A stretch of DNA of 64,000 nt from Elymus sibiricus (GCA_039707655.1 CM077670.1:148904001-148968000); one strand, 5' to 3'; positions 42,741 to 53,440 are shown, numbered from the stretch's first letter. The notes: generated from the sequence alone by a model not told the origin. Made by a program: numbers and translations.

Positions 42741-45360
42741 GAGATATGTCGCGGATCGGAAGCAGAAGAAGAAGACGACGATGAAGGCAAGGGTTACCCC
42801 CAGCCCGCAGGGGGTGTCGATGCCCGCCGCCGGTGCCGGGGGGCATGGAGAGGCTACCCGCCGTCCCGAAGCCGAAGCGGGGCGTACGGAGATCGAGGAG
42901 GAGGCAGTCGCTCCTCTGGGGTTGCATGTGGGTGCATCCCGTGAGGCCGAAGTGGAGGAGCCTCGGGAGGCAACCTCAGGAGGCGGGGACGCCCTTCCCC
43001 TGACCCGGCCGCGAGCAAGGAAGAGGCGATGGGGGAGGCCGAAGCACCTAGCCCCCCACCGGGGGCCTCCTTGGGCGCAGGGGAAGGAGGTGTGGGGCGT
43101 GCCATGACCGGCACTGAGAGCCCCCGTAGCGCACCGCCGCGGACAAACGAGGGGGGCGGCCTGGCGAGCTCGCCACCCCAGGCAAGAGGTGCCGAGGGCT
43201 CCCTCGCCGCTGCGGCGGAGGGCGCCAGAGGGCCCGACCCGGACTGGCCCCTGGTTCTCGCGAGTGACCGCGCTTTGCTCAGGCCTGAAGCCATGCGCGA
43301 CGCCAAGGCCGCGCTTGCTCGGCTCGCCACAGACTTCCAGGACGCGGAGATGCGCCTCACCGAGGAGCGCCTGAAGCTTGCCGACGGGTGGCACCGGCTC
43401 AGCGTCGCCGTCGATACGGCCCGGCGCCATGACGAACGTGCGAGAGGGACACCGCCGAAGCGGAGGGGGCTCGCGCGAGAGCCCTTCAGGAGGCCGAAGT
43501 GGCCACCGCGCGCCGCGAAGAAGCGGAGACCCTCCTGAAAGAGTTCCAAGACGAACACGCCGAGCAGGCGCGGTCGCTCCTCGCGCGGGAAGGCGCCCTT
43601 GCCACTCGCGAGAAGGAGGCCGCGGCCCGCGAGGCGGACCTCGAGACTCGCACGGAGGGCCTCGAGAAGACGGCGACCGAGCAGGCCATGGAGAAGGAGC
43701 GTTTGGAGACGCTGGGGCGCCAGCTGGCCGATGCCCAGGAGGCTCACACGAAGCGTGTTACCGAGGCCAACGCCCAACTGGAGGCCAAGGAGAAGAAGGT
43801 CCAAGAGGACGCTGACGCGAAGGTAGCGGAAGCGCGCCTGGTGCTTGCCGAGGAGCGCGATAAGGCGCTGTCGCAGCAGAGGGACGCCTTCGAGTCAGAA
43901 CGCGAGCAGCTCCAGCAGGAGGTCGCTGATCTCAAGGCGGCAATCGCCGAGGCGGAGACCCACCGGGGAGCCGCGCCGCAGGCCGGCTCTGGCGCCGCCG
44001 ATCAAGAACAGGAGCAGCACGAATGCGTCAAGGCGCTTCACTCCCTCGACATCCGTGCTCACGACGCCCTGAATTCCATCTGCCAGGGAAGGCTTGGGGC
44101 CCTCCACGAGTCCCGTGACGCCGACTATGTCGGCTTCTCTACCAAGCTCGTGGAACGACTTGAGGACGGAGCCAAGGAGGTGGACGGTATCTTGGAGGAG
44201 GAGTGCCGCAACCTCTTCTCCCTGGTAGCGACTCGCATCTTCAGCCACCTCCTTCACACCGATCCCAACTTCGACTTTGAAAAGGTGATATCTCCAGTCC
44301 CCAAGGAGCTTCGTGATGGGCTCGCGAGGGCGGTGGAAGGCCATGTGGGCGCGTTACTCGGGAAGTACTCCTGTGGCAGCGGCGAGAGCTCCGGCGGCGA
44401 CGACGACGCCGGCGAAGACGACGACGACGCGAGCTCCTATGGTGCCTTTTCCTTTCGTCACCCTGCGCTAGATTGATGTGGCCCGTGGGGGCGTGAAGAC
44501 GATGCCATGGTGTTAAATACTTTATGTTTTTCTGTAACGAACACTCGAGCCCTCGCGAGGTTCTCTCTTAAAGCATGTTTTTCTCTTTTGCTTGCCATGA
44601 TGCTCTACGTTGTCAGGGCCCAGCCCCCGAGCGGCCATAACCGTCGCTGGTATGTCAGGTCGCGATGCCTGAACAAGGCCAGGAGGCGAGGGGCACTGGG
44701 AGCTAGTGAGGGTTCCTGAGGCGCGATGCTCAGGGAGCCCCCCTTTAGCGCACAAGCGGCTTGCGCCAAGAGGAACACTGACTCTCGTGAGGCCGTCGGA
44801 GGGGAAGGTTCGAGAGACGGCGAGGGTGGCTCGCAAGACGGGAGACTTAGCTCTGTACAAGGTAGTATGGTGGGCCATCACTCGCAGGGTGCGTCTTGTG
44901 AGGGTTCCGCTCGCGAGATCTCCTGCTGGGACGGCCGCCGAGGGTTAGTCCCCGAGGCGGTGCCTGCTGGCCTCCTGAGGTCCTGAGGGTGCTACCTCGC
45001 GAGATCCTTCAAGGGACCTGCTCCTGAGATAACTGCACGCAGAGCACTTAACGACAGCGCGCGTTCGTCGATTCGCTCATGGGTATTACGCGAGGAGACA
45101 GGACACCAAGGACCTTGGTGGGGTGGCGTGCACGGGGCAGGCCCGCGAGCCAGAGCCCGGTTGCTTCGGTTTTTTAGTGCTGCTGGGACTGACCCGAGCG
45201 TAGGCACCGTGTCCAGCCCCCGCTCGCGTGAGGCTCATGAGGGAAGTCATGAGCGCGCGAGGCTCGTGAGGCAAGGGGAAAACGAAACGCCATATAAGGA
45301 AATGGAAACTTTATTGAAGCAAGAGAGCAACCCATTACATAACCAAATAAAGATGCGGCT

Positions 45361-45505
45361 GCCGTGTCCGGCATGGGTCAGCTTGAGGTTGGTGCAACCC
45401 GTGGGGCGCCCTCAATTACACACCAAAATGAGAAAAAGAGTGCTGCCGTGTCCGGCACGGGTCAGCTTGAGGTTGGTGCACCCCGTGGGGCGCCCTCAGT
45501 TGATT
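45361..45505. repeat. 83-bp tandem repeat, about 1.8 copies
   Basis: GCCGTGTCCGGCA(T/C)GGGTCAG starts at 45361 and 45444, and the following GCTTGAGGTTGGTGCA and GTGGGGCGCCCTCA stretches repeat in step. Confidence 0.85.
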
Positions 45506-45670
45506 GTTCCGCCAGCGCGGAGCATGGGGCTTCCACAGGGGTGTGGGTATGATCGCAGGTCGATCGTTCCGCCAGCGCGGAGCATGGGGCTTCCACAGGG
45601 GTGTGGGTATGATCGCGGGTCGATCGTTCCGCCAGCGCGGAGCATGGGGCTTCCACTTGGGCGTGGGCGG
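45506..45670. repeat. 60-bp tandem repeat, about 2.8 copies
   Basis: Units start at 45506, 45566 and 45626 with GTTCCGCCAGCGCGGAGCAT; the first two are almost identical. The unit itself contains an inverted pair (CCGCCAGCGCGG). Confidence 0.92.
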
Positions 45671-45751
45671 GAGCTCTCGCGGGCCCATCAGGCGAACGCA
45701 ATGAGTGGCTCCGGGGCGTGTACAGCCACATTTCGTTCGTACCCATGAGGG

Positions 45752-46987
45752 TCACGGGTAGAACTTGCAGAGGTGTTGGATGTTCCAGGCGTTAGGCACA
45801 GGAACTCCGTCCTCCGTCTCCAGCCGGGCTGAGCCGGGCCTGGAGACATGAGTAACCCTGAAAGGGCCTTCCCACATAGGTGAGAGTTTGTGAAGTCCTT
45901 CTCTGGAGAGGATCCTGCGCAGGACGAGGTCGCCGACCTCGAGAGTGCGAGGCTGGATGCTGCGGCTGTGGTAGCGATGCAAGGCCTGCTGGTACCTCGC
46001 GGCACGAAGGGCGGCCTGACGGTGGCCCTCCTCGAGGAGCAGCAGATCGGTCTCCCGCGAGCCATCCTGATGTGCCTCGTCGAAGGCAAGGACTCGCGGG
46101 GAGCCGTGCTTAAGCTCCAATGGGAGGACCGCTTCAGCGCCGTAGACGAGGAAGAAGGGCGTCTCGCTAGTAGACTTGCCTCCTGTCGTGCGGACGGACC
46201 ACAGCACGGACTGCAGCTCGTCGAGCCAGCCCTTGCCGCAAGCCTCAAGTTTCTTCTTGAAGCTCCTTGTCTTGAGGCCCTTGAGGACCTCGGCGTTGGC
46301 GCGCTCGGCCTGACCATTGCTTCGCGGGTGCGCCACCGAGGCGTAGCAGATCTGCGTGCCGAGGCTGGCGTAGTAGGACATGAAGAGGCCGCTTGTGAAC
46401 TGGGAGCCATTGTCGGTGATGATGCGATTGGGAACTCCAAACCGGCTCACGAGGCCCTTGATGAACTTGACGGCGGAGCCTGCCGGGATGGTGCGCACCG
46501 GCTCGACCTCTGCCCACTTGGTGAACTTGTCGATGGCGACGTAGAGGTAGCGGTAAGCACCAGTCGCGCGAGGGAAAGGCCCCAGGATATCCAGCCCCCA
46601 GACCGCGAAGGGCCATGAGAGGGGGATTGTCTGGAAGCCCTGTGCCGGCTGGTGGATCTGCTTGGCATGGAATTGGCAGGCCTCGTAGGCTTGGACCAGT
46701 GCGGTAGCGTCACGCAGAGCAGTGGGCCAGTAGAAGCCGCTGCGGAAAACCTTACCGACGAGGGTGCGTGATGAGGAGTGGTGGCCGCAGTCTCCTCCAT
46801 GTATATCAGCTAGCAACTCGCGCCCTTGCTCTACAGAGATGCACCGCAGTGAGACGCCATTGGGGCGCCTGCGGTACAACTCGCCATCTTGTAGGCAGTA
46901 AGCGGTGGCCTGCCGGGCCACGCGCTCTGCTTCTGAGTCCTCCTCCGGGAGGGTGCCGCGAAGCAAATAAGCCTTGAACTCCGCGGC
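45752..46987 (-). pseudogene. int: Integrase of Tat-3
   Basis: A long open frame (45752-46987) with the zinc part HHSSSRTLVGKVFRSGFYWP and CQFHAKQIH, and the DDE core in VAIDKFTKWAEVE, ITDNGSQFTSGLF and SNGQAERANAEVL. It ends with RVTHVSRPGSARLETEDG, the usual Tat C-terminal tail. No stop lies inside it, so by sequence this domain is intact. It is separated from the RNase H part by a TAG at 46988-46990 (context GATAGC-TAG-GCCGC) that also occurs in Tat-2. Confidence 0.92.
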
Positions 46988-46990
46988 CTA

Positions 46991-48154
46991 GCTATCTGCC
47001 TGAGGCTCGAGCGCCAGCAGCAGGGGAGCTCCTGAGGCCGGGCCACAGTCTGGCGCGCCCGTGGGTGGTGCAGGCAGGAGTTCCTCGCGAAGGATCGCCA
47101 TGCTAGCGGCTGGGGGTGCGGCAGATGGCTTGAGGAGCCTTTCCTCAAAGACGCCGGGGCTCTGGGGCTCGCGGCGTGATGCTCGTTTGGCGATGTCGTC
47201 GGCTTCTTTGTTGCTGCCGCGGGGGATGTGCTGCAGCTCCAGGCCAAGAAAGCGCTTCTCAAGTTTACGTACCTCTTCCAGGTAGGCAGCTGTGTGCTCG
47301 TCCTTGGGCTTGTAGCTTTTGTTGGAGAAGTTGATGAGGAGTTGCGAATCGCCCTTGATAGTCAGACGCTTGATGCCTAGGGCGAACGCGGCCTTGAGGC
47401 CGGCGATGAGGCCCTCATACTCTGCGATGTTGTTGGAGACCTTGTTGGTGTGCCTGAAGCAGAGCTGTACAGCGTAGTAGTGCCTGTCTACTGTTGGCGA
47501 GGTGAGCATGCCCCCAGCCCCCACGCCCTGTCGGGAGAAGGCGCCGTCGAAGTGCATGGTCCATCCGCCAGGCGCCTCATCCCCTGGCAGGAGGGACTGG
47601 GCCTCGCGAGGCTCGTCCTCGTACGTGTCCGTCCATTCTGCCATGAAGTCGGCCAGAGCCGCGCCTTTAATGACTCTGGTGGTGGAGAACTCCAGCTGGA
47701 AGGCTTGTAGCTTGATGTTCCACTCGGCGACGCGGCCGGCGGCGTTGGGGCTGCGCAGAACTTGCTCCAAGGGGTAGGAGGAAATGACCTTGATGGGATG
47801 ACCCTGAAAGTAGTGGCGTAGCTTCCTGGAGGCGACGAGGAGCGCGAGGAGGAGCTTCTGCTGCATGGGGTAGCGCTCGCGCGCGTCCCTTAGCATGGTG
47901 CTGACGAAGTACACGGGGTGCTCGACGAGGCGCGTAGTTGTTGCGACAGCTTGCTCCTCAGATGCCTTGCGAGGCTCGGACGGCTCGGGAACCTCACGAG
48001 GCTCAGGAGGCTCGCGAGGCTCAGAAGGCTTGCGGGGGACGGCGGCCTCACGAGGCTCAGGAGGCTCGCGAGGCCTCGGGGGCTCGCGAGGCTCAGCGGG
48101 CTCGTGATCCTGAAGGGGCGCCGAGGGTTTTTCCTTGGCACAGACGCGCTCCTC
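46991..48154 (-). pseudogene. rnh: RNase H region of Tat-3 (Gypsy part and archaeal-type)
   Basis: The 5' part is a linker of PREPPEPRE-type repeats (about 47945-48110) inside the Gypsy RNase H fold. Then come VYFVSTMLRDARERYPM and RKLRHYFQGHPIKVIS, the end of the first RNase H. The second, archaeal-type RNase H has MHFDGAFSRQG, NIAEYEGLIAGLK, GDSQLLINFSNKSY and NKEADDIAKRA, keeping the acidic residues. A TAG at 48155-48157 cuts the linker from RT. Confidence 0.87.
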
Positions 48155-49093
48155 CTACACCGCCACCAACGCTGCGCTGGCCGGCTGGTGGGTGGACACC
48201 AAGTACAGGATCAAGGGCTCGCGAGAGCGCGGCGTGACCATGATGGGCGGGCTCGTGAGGTACCTCTTGAGGGCTTCGAAGGCGGCGTCTGCCTCAGGAG
48301 TCCACTTGAAGGAGCCGGACCTCTTCAGGAGCTTGAAGAAGGGCAGGGCTCGCTCGCCAAACTTGGAGATTAAACGCCCTAGGGAAGCCATACACCCTGC
48401 CAAGCGCTGCATTTCCTTGAGGGTCTGGGGAGGGCGCATTTTCTCGATGGCCTTGATCTTCTCTGGGTTGGCCTCGATGCCACGGTGCGAGACTAGGAAG
48501 CCGATGAGCTTGCCGGAGGGGACTCCGAAGACGCACTTCTCCGGGTTGAGCTTGAGGTTGACTTTGCACAGGTTGGCAAATGTTTCCTGGAGGTCCGCGA
48601 TGAGGGATCCAGCCTCGCAAGATTTGACCACGATGTCGTCGACGTAGGCCTCCGCGTTCCTCCCCATCTGAGGCCCCAGAGTGATGCGCATTAGCCGCTG
48701 GAAGGTGGCGCCCGCGCTCCTTAAACCGAAGGGCATGCAGACGTAACAAAATATGCCGCAGGGGGTAATGAAGGCCGTCCTCTCCACGTCTTCGGCCGCC
48801 ATATTGATATGATGATAGCCTGAGAAGGCATCCAGGAAGCATAGCAAATTGCACCCGATGGTGGAATCCACGATCTGATCGATGCGGGGCAGTGGAAACG
48901 GATCTTGAGGGCAGAACTTGTTGAGGCTGGTGAAGTCGACGCACATGCGTTCCTTGCCGCCCTTCTTGGGGACGACGACTGGGTTGGCGAGCCATTCGGG
49001 ATGGCGCACCTCACGAACGACTCCGGCTTCTTGGAGCTTCTGAACTTCATTGACGATGAACTCTTGCTTCTCTGGCGCCTGGCGCCGTGCTTT
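48155..49093 (-). pseudogene. rt: Reverse transcriptase of Tat-3
   Basis: It has MCVDFTSLNKFCPQDPFPLP, FLDAFSGYHH, FGLRSAGATFQRLM and the catalytic YVDD at 48635-48646 (AYVDDIVVKS), then the connection region LNPEKCVFGVPSGKLIGFLV. The frame continues into the first part of RNase H (FKWTPEADAAFEALKRYL). It is bounded by a TAG at 48155 and a TAG at 49094-49096 upstream. The catalytic residues are intact. Confidence 0.92.
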
Positions 49094-51690
49094 CTACTTG
49101 ACCGGGCATGCATTGGGGCACTCGATCACCTCCCTCGGCACACCGGACAAGTCGGATGCTTTCCAGGCGAAAGCATCCGAGTTTGCCCGAAGGAAGGTGA
49201 CGAGCGCGCTTTCCTATGCAGGAGGGAGGCCTGTGCCGATGGTGAAGGCAGGGCCGGAGCCGCTGCTGTCCACCGACACCTTCTTCGTCTTGGCGCGGTC
49301 CTGAGAGAACAGCCGCTGCTTCTTCGCGGGCGCGGCCTCGGAAGGCTCGGCTGCGCCCTCGTCGGCCGGGTGCGCGACAGCGGCAGCCTTGTAGGCACGC
49401 TCGAGGGTGCTGGCCGCGTCCTTCTCGTCGCAAGCGACGGTGATGATGCCGCTGCAGCCGGGCATCTTGAGGACGTTGTAGGCGTGATGGGTGGCCGCCA
49501 TGAACTTGGTGAGAGCTGGGTAGCCCAAGATGGCGTTATAAGGCAGGCCGATGTGTGCCACGTCGAAGTCGATGAGCTCGGTGTGGTAGTTCTTGCGGGT
49601 GCCGAAAATGACGGGGAGGCGCACTTGCCCCAGCGGAATGGTGGAGCCATCGGTCACTCCGGAAAAGGGCCTGGTTGGCATCAGCTGGTCGTAGGGCACC
49701 TGGAGCGTCTCGAAGGTCTCGATGGAGAGTACGTTGAGGCCGGCACCCCCGTCGATGAGGGTCTTGGTGACCGCGGCGTTGCTGATGGTGGGAGTGCACA
49801 GCATGGGGAGAGCGCCTGCAGAGGCCGTGGACTTGGGGTGGTCCTTGGAGTCGAAGGTGATGGCATACTGCGACCACTTGAGGGGCCGCGCGACCTCAGG
49901 CCTCGGGAGGGCGGCGTATACCTCGCGAGAGAGTTGCTTGAAGTGGCGGATGGACGCTGGGGCTTGGGACCCGCCAAGGATGCAATCGACCGCGCGAGGC
50001 TCCTGGTAGCCCCCAGCGCCCTCGTCAGGCCGGTTGACGTCATCCCTCCGGGTTGGCGGCGGCAGCGGCGGGAGAGCGGCATTGGCCTGAGGATTCGCCT
50101 CACGAGGCTGGTCGTGCCAGGCGGCCTCACGATGCTGATCGCACCAGGCGGCCTCACGAGGCTGATCGCGCCAGCCCTGGCGGTAGTTGCCATTACTGTC
50201 GCGGCTGTCCTAGCGGTTGCCGCTGCGGCCACCTCCGCGGCCGGTGCCGTGGCTGTTGCGGTCGTCCCGGCGGCTCTGGCGCTCGTCGCGAAGCAGCTTG
50301 AGTTCCTGACAGTCTTCGGTGCTGTGGGAGCGGATGTTGTGAAAGGCGCAGAGTGGCCGGTTGTCCTTTCTGGGCTCGTCGAGGTCGCGGCCGCGCTTCT
50401 ACTCGGGCTCCGCCGCGAGCACGGCAGGGCCCTTGCGCTTGACGTCCTTGCTCTTGGCCTTGGAGTCGTCGAGCGCCGCGTCGGGGTCGTTGTGGACGAA
50501 GAGGCGGCCTTCTTCAGACTTGGCGCACTTGTCGGCGAGGTCGAGCAGCTCGAGCACGGAGTCGAGCTCACCGTTGATGGTGAGCTTCTCGCGCATATTG
50601 ACGTCTGTGACGTCGGTGGAGAACGCAGAGATGACGGCCGCGTCGGAGGCGCGCGGGATCTTGTTGCGCACCTGACTGAAGCGCTGGATGTACTTGCGGA
50701 GGGTCTCGTCTGGGCGCTGCCGAACACGCCGCAGGTCGTTGATGGTGAGGGAGCGGTCCTGTGTGCCCTTGAAGTTGGCGATGAACTGGCTGCAGAGCTC
50801 GGCCCACGACGAGATGGAAGCCTCGGGGAGGTTCATGAGCCAGGAGCGCGGGCCGTCCTTGAGGGCCATGGGGAACCAGTTCGCCATAACCTTGTCGTCG
50901 CCGTTCGCCGCCTCGACGCTCAGCGCGTAGAGCTGGAGGAACTCCGTGGGGTTGGGGGTGCCGTCATAGCGTGGAGGCAGCTCAGGCTTGAACTTCGCGG
51001 GCCAGACCACGCGACGCAGCTCACGGGTGAAGGCACGGCAGCCCACACTGCTCGAGGGGACGCCGCCAGCAAGGGCGGCGCGGTTTTGACGCCCGACCGC
51101 TGCAATGTCCTGAACGGCCTGGTCCTGGCGCTGGTGTTGCCGCTCGAGGAGCACTCGCGCGTCGGGGGCCGCGCGGCGGATGATCTGGCAGCTGGCTTCA
51201 TCTCGGTCTGGCGAGGACGCGCCGCGGGACGGCTCACAAGCCCGCGCGCTGCGCTGGTGCCCGGCGCGCTCGTCGCGCAGAGGAGGCGGCGGGGGAGCAC
51301 CGTGCGCCAGGTCCCCAGCACGTGACGGCAGAGGGCGGAGCGAGTGGGAAGGCGCCGGAGCGTCCCCGACGACGTTGACGAGCTCGGTGATGCGGCCAAG
51401 CCAGGCGTCGTAGCCGGCGTCATCCGGACGGTAGCGGAGTAGCTCGTGCGCCATGAGCAGCGCGGCCTGTGGGTTTGGCGGCCCGCGTGGGCGAGGGAGG
51501 TGGCCGTGGCGGTGTGGTCGTCCGCCCGCACGGATGGGTGGTGGGAAGAAGCCTGCTGCTCGTGGGCAGCGGGGTCGGTGGCGGCAGCAGCCTCGGCTTC
51601 GGGGCGGCGGCGATTGCCGCGGGCCACCGGCTCTGTCTGAGCCATGCGGCCAGCCCTGCGCTCGGCGCGCTCACGATGTGCGTCGGCCAT
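49094..51690 (-). pseudogene. gag-pro: gag-protease of Tat-3
   Basis: The ATG is at 51690 (MADAHRERAERRAG). A one-base loss near 51485-51490, relative to Tat-1, shifts the N-terminal frame. The gag core PRYDGTPNPTEFLQLY is near 50920-50970. The zinc knuckle is a CX2HX4HX4C form (CAFHNIRSHSTEDC) at about 50310-50350. A TAG at 50396-50398 replaces the Gln of EPEQKRGRD and a TAG at 50210-50212 replaces a Trp of Tat-1. Protease has LIDGGAGLNVLS with the catalytic Asp at 49751-49753. The long plus-strand frame over this region is a shadow. Confidence 0.88.
50097..50177 (-). repeat. 27-bp minisatellite in gag, 3 copies
   Basis: Three 27-bp units (GCCTCACGAGGCTGGTCG and variants on the plus strand) encode a nine-residue repeat in the basic gag tail. 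Confidence 0.88.
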
Positions 51691-51741
51691 GGGGTTGGTG
51701 GAGCTGAGGGCGGAGCAGAAGAACAGTAGCGCACCCCTACC

Positions 51742-51751
51742 TGGCGCGCCA
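51742..51751 (-). other. Candidate primer-binding site of Tat-3
   Basis: TGGCGCGCCA followed on the minus strand by GGTAGGGG begins two bases after the 5' LTR. Tat-2 has the same sequence at 63664-63673. The primer tRNA was not assigned. Confidence 0.65.
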
Positions 51752-51753
51752 AA

Positions 51754-52697
51754 TGTCGGAAGTCGGGCTCCGGGGACCCAAAGGTTCAAACACTGGGGTG
51801 AGCTTGTTCTACCTACTTCGTCTCCTACCACGGTTAAGCAATGGCGAGGCGACGGCGAGAGCGCGCTAGCGAGGGACGGAGCGAGGACTCAGCGGTTTAC
51901 CCAGGTTCGGGCCACCTTGCGGTGTAAGATCCTACTCCTGCTTGGTTGGTATTGCTCTGGTGCGAGAGAGAGAGAGAGAGTACAAGGTTGCGGACGATGG
52001 GAACTGGAATCGATCCCCTTCTACAATGGCTGCTCTGCCCCTTATACCCGCCATGGTCCTCTTCCCCTTGGAAACTTAGGCGGGAAGGGTTGCCACACTT
52101 GGCGATTTTGAAAGGGGACAGGCGCTCAGGCTATCCTGACTAAAGGTGGTCTTCGCCTGCCAAAGCATGATCCATGACGCGTCGGTGGGCTCGGTGATGA
52201 CCTCCGCCCTGCGCACCCGTCGTCTTCGTCTTCCTTTGCCGATTGGGCAACCTTTGGTGTTGCTTTGGAGAGTAGATAGCTGGCCCTGCTCCCTTGACAC
52301 GAAAGAGGAAACCATCTTCATCCGCGCTTGCTGGCGCGGCCTCTGCTGCTGCTCATCGCCGCGCGCGTCACCCACGTGATGGGCTCCAGACCGTGCGGCA
52401 CGCCGAACGGCCTTCATCTCGAGCACCTGCGGGAGGGGGCCTCGGGAGGCCACCTCGGAAAGCCGCCTCGCGAGGTCACTTCGGGAAGCCGCCTCGTGAG
52501 AGGGCCTCGCGAGGCCGTTGATGGTGGTGCTGAGTATTACTCGCCACTCCCTGAGGAGGGCGCCTCAGGAGGCAAGGGCCTCATGAGGGGTCTCGGTGAG
52601 ATGCTCGGTGGTGACGGCCCGCTGGGCCCACGCCAGGCGTTGCGCCCTGGGCCAAAGGCAGACGGGCCTGGATACCCCGGGTTCCATGGGCCCGACA
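51754..52697 (-). repeat. 5' LTR of Tat-3
   Basis: TGTCGG...CCGACA, 944 bp, near-identical to 39137-40072. The minus-strand TATAAG box is at 52041-52046. It has a longer GA run (near 51963) than the 3' LTR. Confidence 0.93.
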
Positions 52698-52702
52698 ATG
52701 GG

Positions 52703-52990
52703 CCCGGTGCCACTGCCGTCCACTAACACTTTCTTCGTCTCGGCGCGTGCCCGAGAGAACAGCTGCTCTTCTTCGCGGGTGCGGGCTCGGCAGGCTCGAC
52801 GTCGTCGTCGGCGGCGGGGTGAGTGGTAGCGGCAGCCTTGTAGGCGTGCTCAAGGGAGCGTACTGCGTCCTTCTCGTCACAGCGGACGGTGATGGTGTCG
52901 CTGCAGCCCGGCATCTTGAGGGTGTTGTAGGCATGATGTGTCACCGCCATGAACTTGGGGAGTGCAGGGTAGCCCAACATGGCGTTGTAG
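52703..52990 (-). pseudogene. Tat-2 protease-RT linker fragment
   Basis: It encodes MLGYPALPKFMAVTHHAYN and MPGCSDTITVRCDEKDA, aligning with the end of the Tat-3 protease. It is trapped between Tat-3 and the CACTA element. The final TAG (52988-52990) is the left CACTA target duplication. Confidence 0.85.
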
Positions 52991-53009
52991 CACTACTGCA
53001 GGCGACCGC

Positions 53010-53440
53010 CAACGTGACACATGAATCAGAAACCCCGCGACCAAACTGTGTGCGATGCATGAATCGCAAACGGTGTCGTAATAAAACCGTCGTGAATAAG
53101 ACGAGCTATGTGCGATGGTGGAGACATCAAGCACGATTCAGATTAGAGACGCGTGTGCGATACGTGGCATACAATTGATCCATACAAACTGTTTGCAATA
53201 AGCCAGAACAACAGAAACGGGCAACCAGTTCAATGTGTGTGCAATACACGGCATACAGTTCACTTGGATGAACTACTTGTGATTACCCAACACAACAGAA
53301 ACGGTCAGACAGATCAAGGTGCGTGTGATACATAGCATACAGTTCACTAGGATGAACCGTTTGTGACTACCCAACACAACAGAAATGGTTCAACTTGACG
53401 AGATGTGTGTGATACGCGGCAAACAGGTCAGTAATCCGAA
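53010..53440. repeat. Left subterminal repeats of the CACTA element
   Basis: About four imperfect units of roughly 83-85 bases, each with a GTGTG(C)GATAC(A) part, GGCATACAGTTCAC and ACACAACAGAAACGG (clear copies begin near 53168, 53253 and 53336). Confidence 0.75.

Larger units (their letters stand above)
40378..44476 (+). pseudogene. aORF of Tat-3, antisense to pol, split by a PIF element
   Basis: It starts MAPAGKKGKEVASSP. The first exon (40378-40654 and 41584-42661) carries the PF04195-like region (LVPPFSDFFYAIL, then HALHLQPNSIFLL, SVALFRHFFCLR, RQRWVYMDAR), interrupted by the 929-bp insertion. A predicted intron spans 42662-42740. The second exon holds a Pro/Gly-rich part, with frame changes near 43030-43110 and 43440-43500, then a long coiled coil (KEAAAREADLETR..., QRDAFESEREQLQQEVADLK) and the C-terminus EEECRNLFSLVATRIFSHLL, SPVPKELRDGLARAV, ending in an acidic tail at 44476. 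Overall plan equals Tat-2. Unlike Tat-2, no point stop is seen in the first exon. Confidence 0.8.
44477..45751. other. Spacer between convergent aORF and pol in Tat-3
   Basis: There is no gene. It is rich in CCTCGCGAGG-like palindromes and, near the integrase end, two different tandem repeats (45361-45505 and 45506-45670). Confidence 0.6.
39137..52697 (-). mobile_element. Tat-3: complete Tat-lineage Gypsy element, 13.6 kb
   Basis: It has LTRs of 936 and 944 bp, a PBS after the right-hand 5' LTR, gag, protease, RT, two RNase H domains and integrase on the minus strand, and the plus-strand aORF near the 3' LTR. It is inserted in Tat-2 between the protease and RT regions. Flanking bases GTGGG (39132-39136) and ATGGG (52698-52702) are a target duplication with one change, and the Tat-2 sequence continues across. 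It carries a PIF/Harbinger insertion and at least five in-frame stops. Confidence 0.93.

Noticed and set aside
48905..51325. An 806-codon plus-strand open frame
   Set aside because: It lies opposite the Tat-3 gag-protease. A similar shadow occurs over gag of Tat-1 (204-1775). High GC and codon structure of the real minus-strand gene explain it; it has no recognisable domain.
53160..53420. A CRISPR-like array of regular repeats
   Set aside because: Repeats are imperfect, contiguous and without unique spacers, and sit at a CACTA end in plant DNA. They are subterminal repeats.
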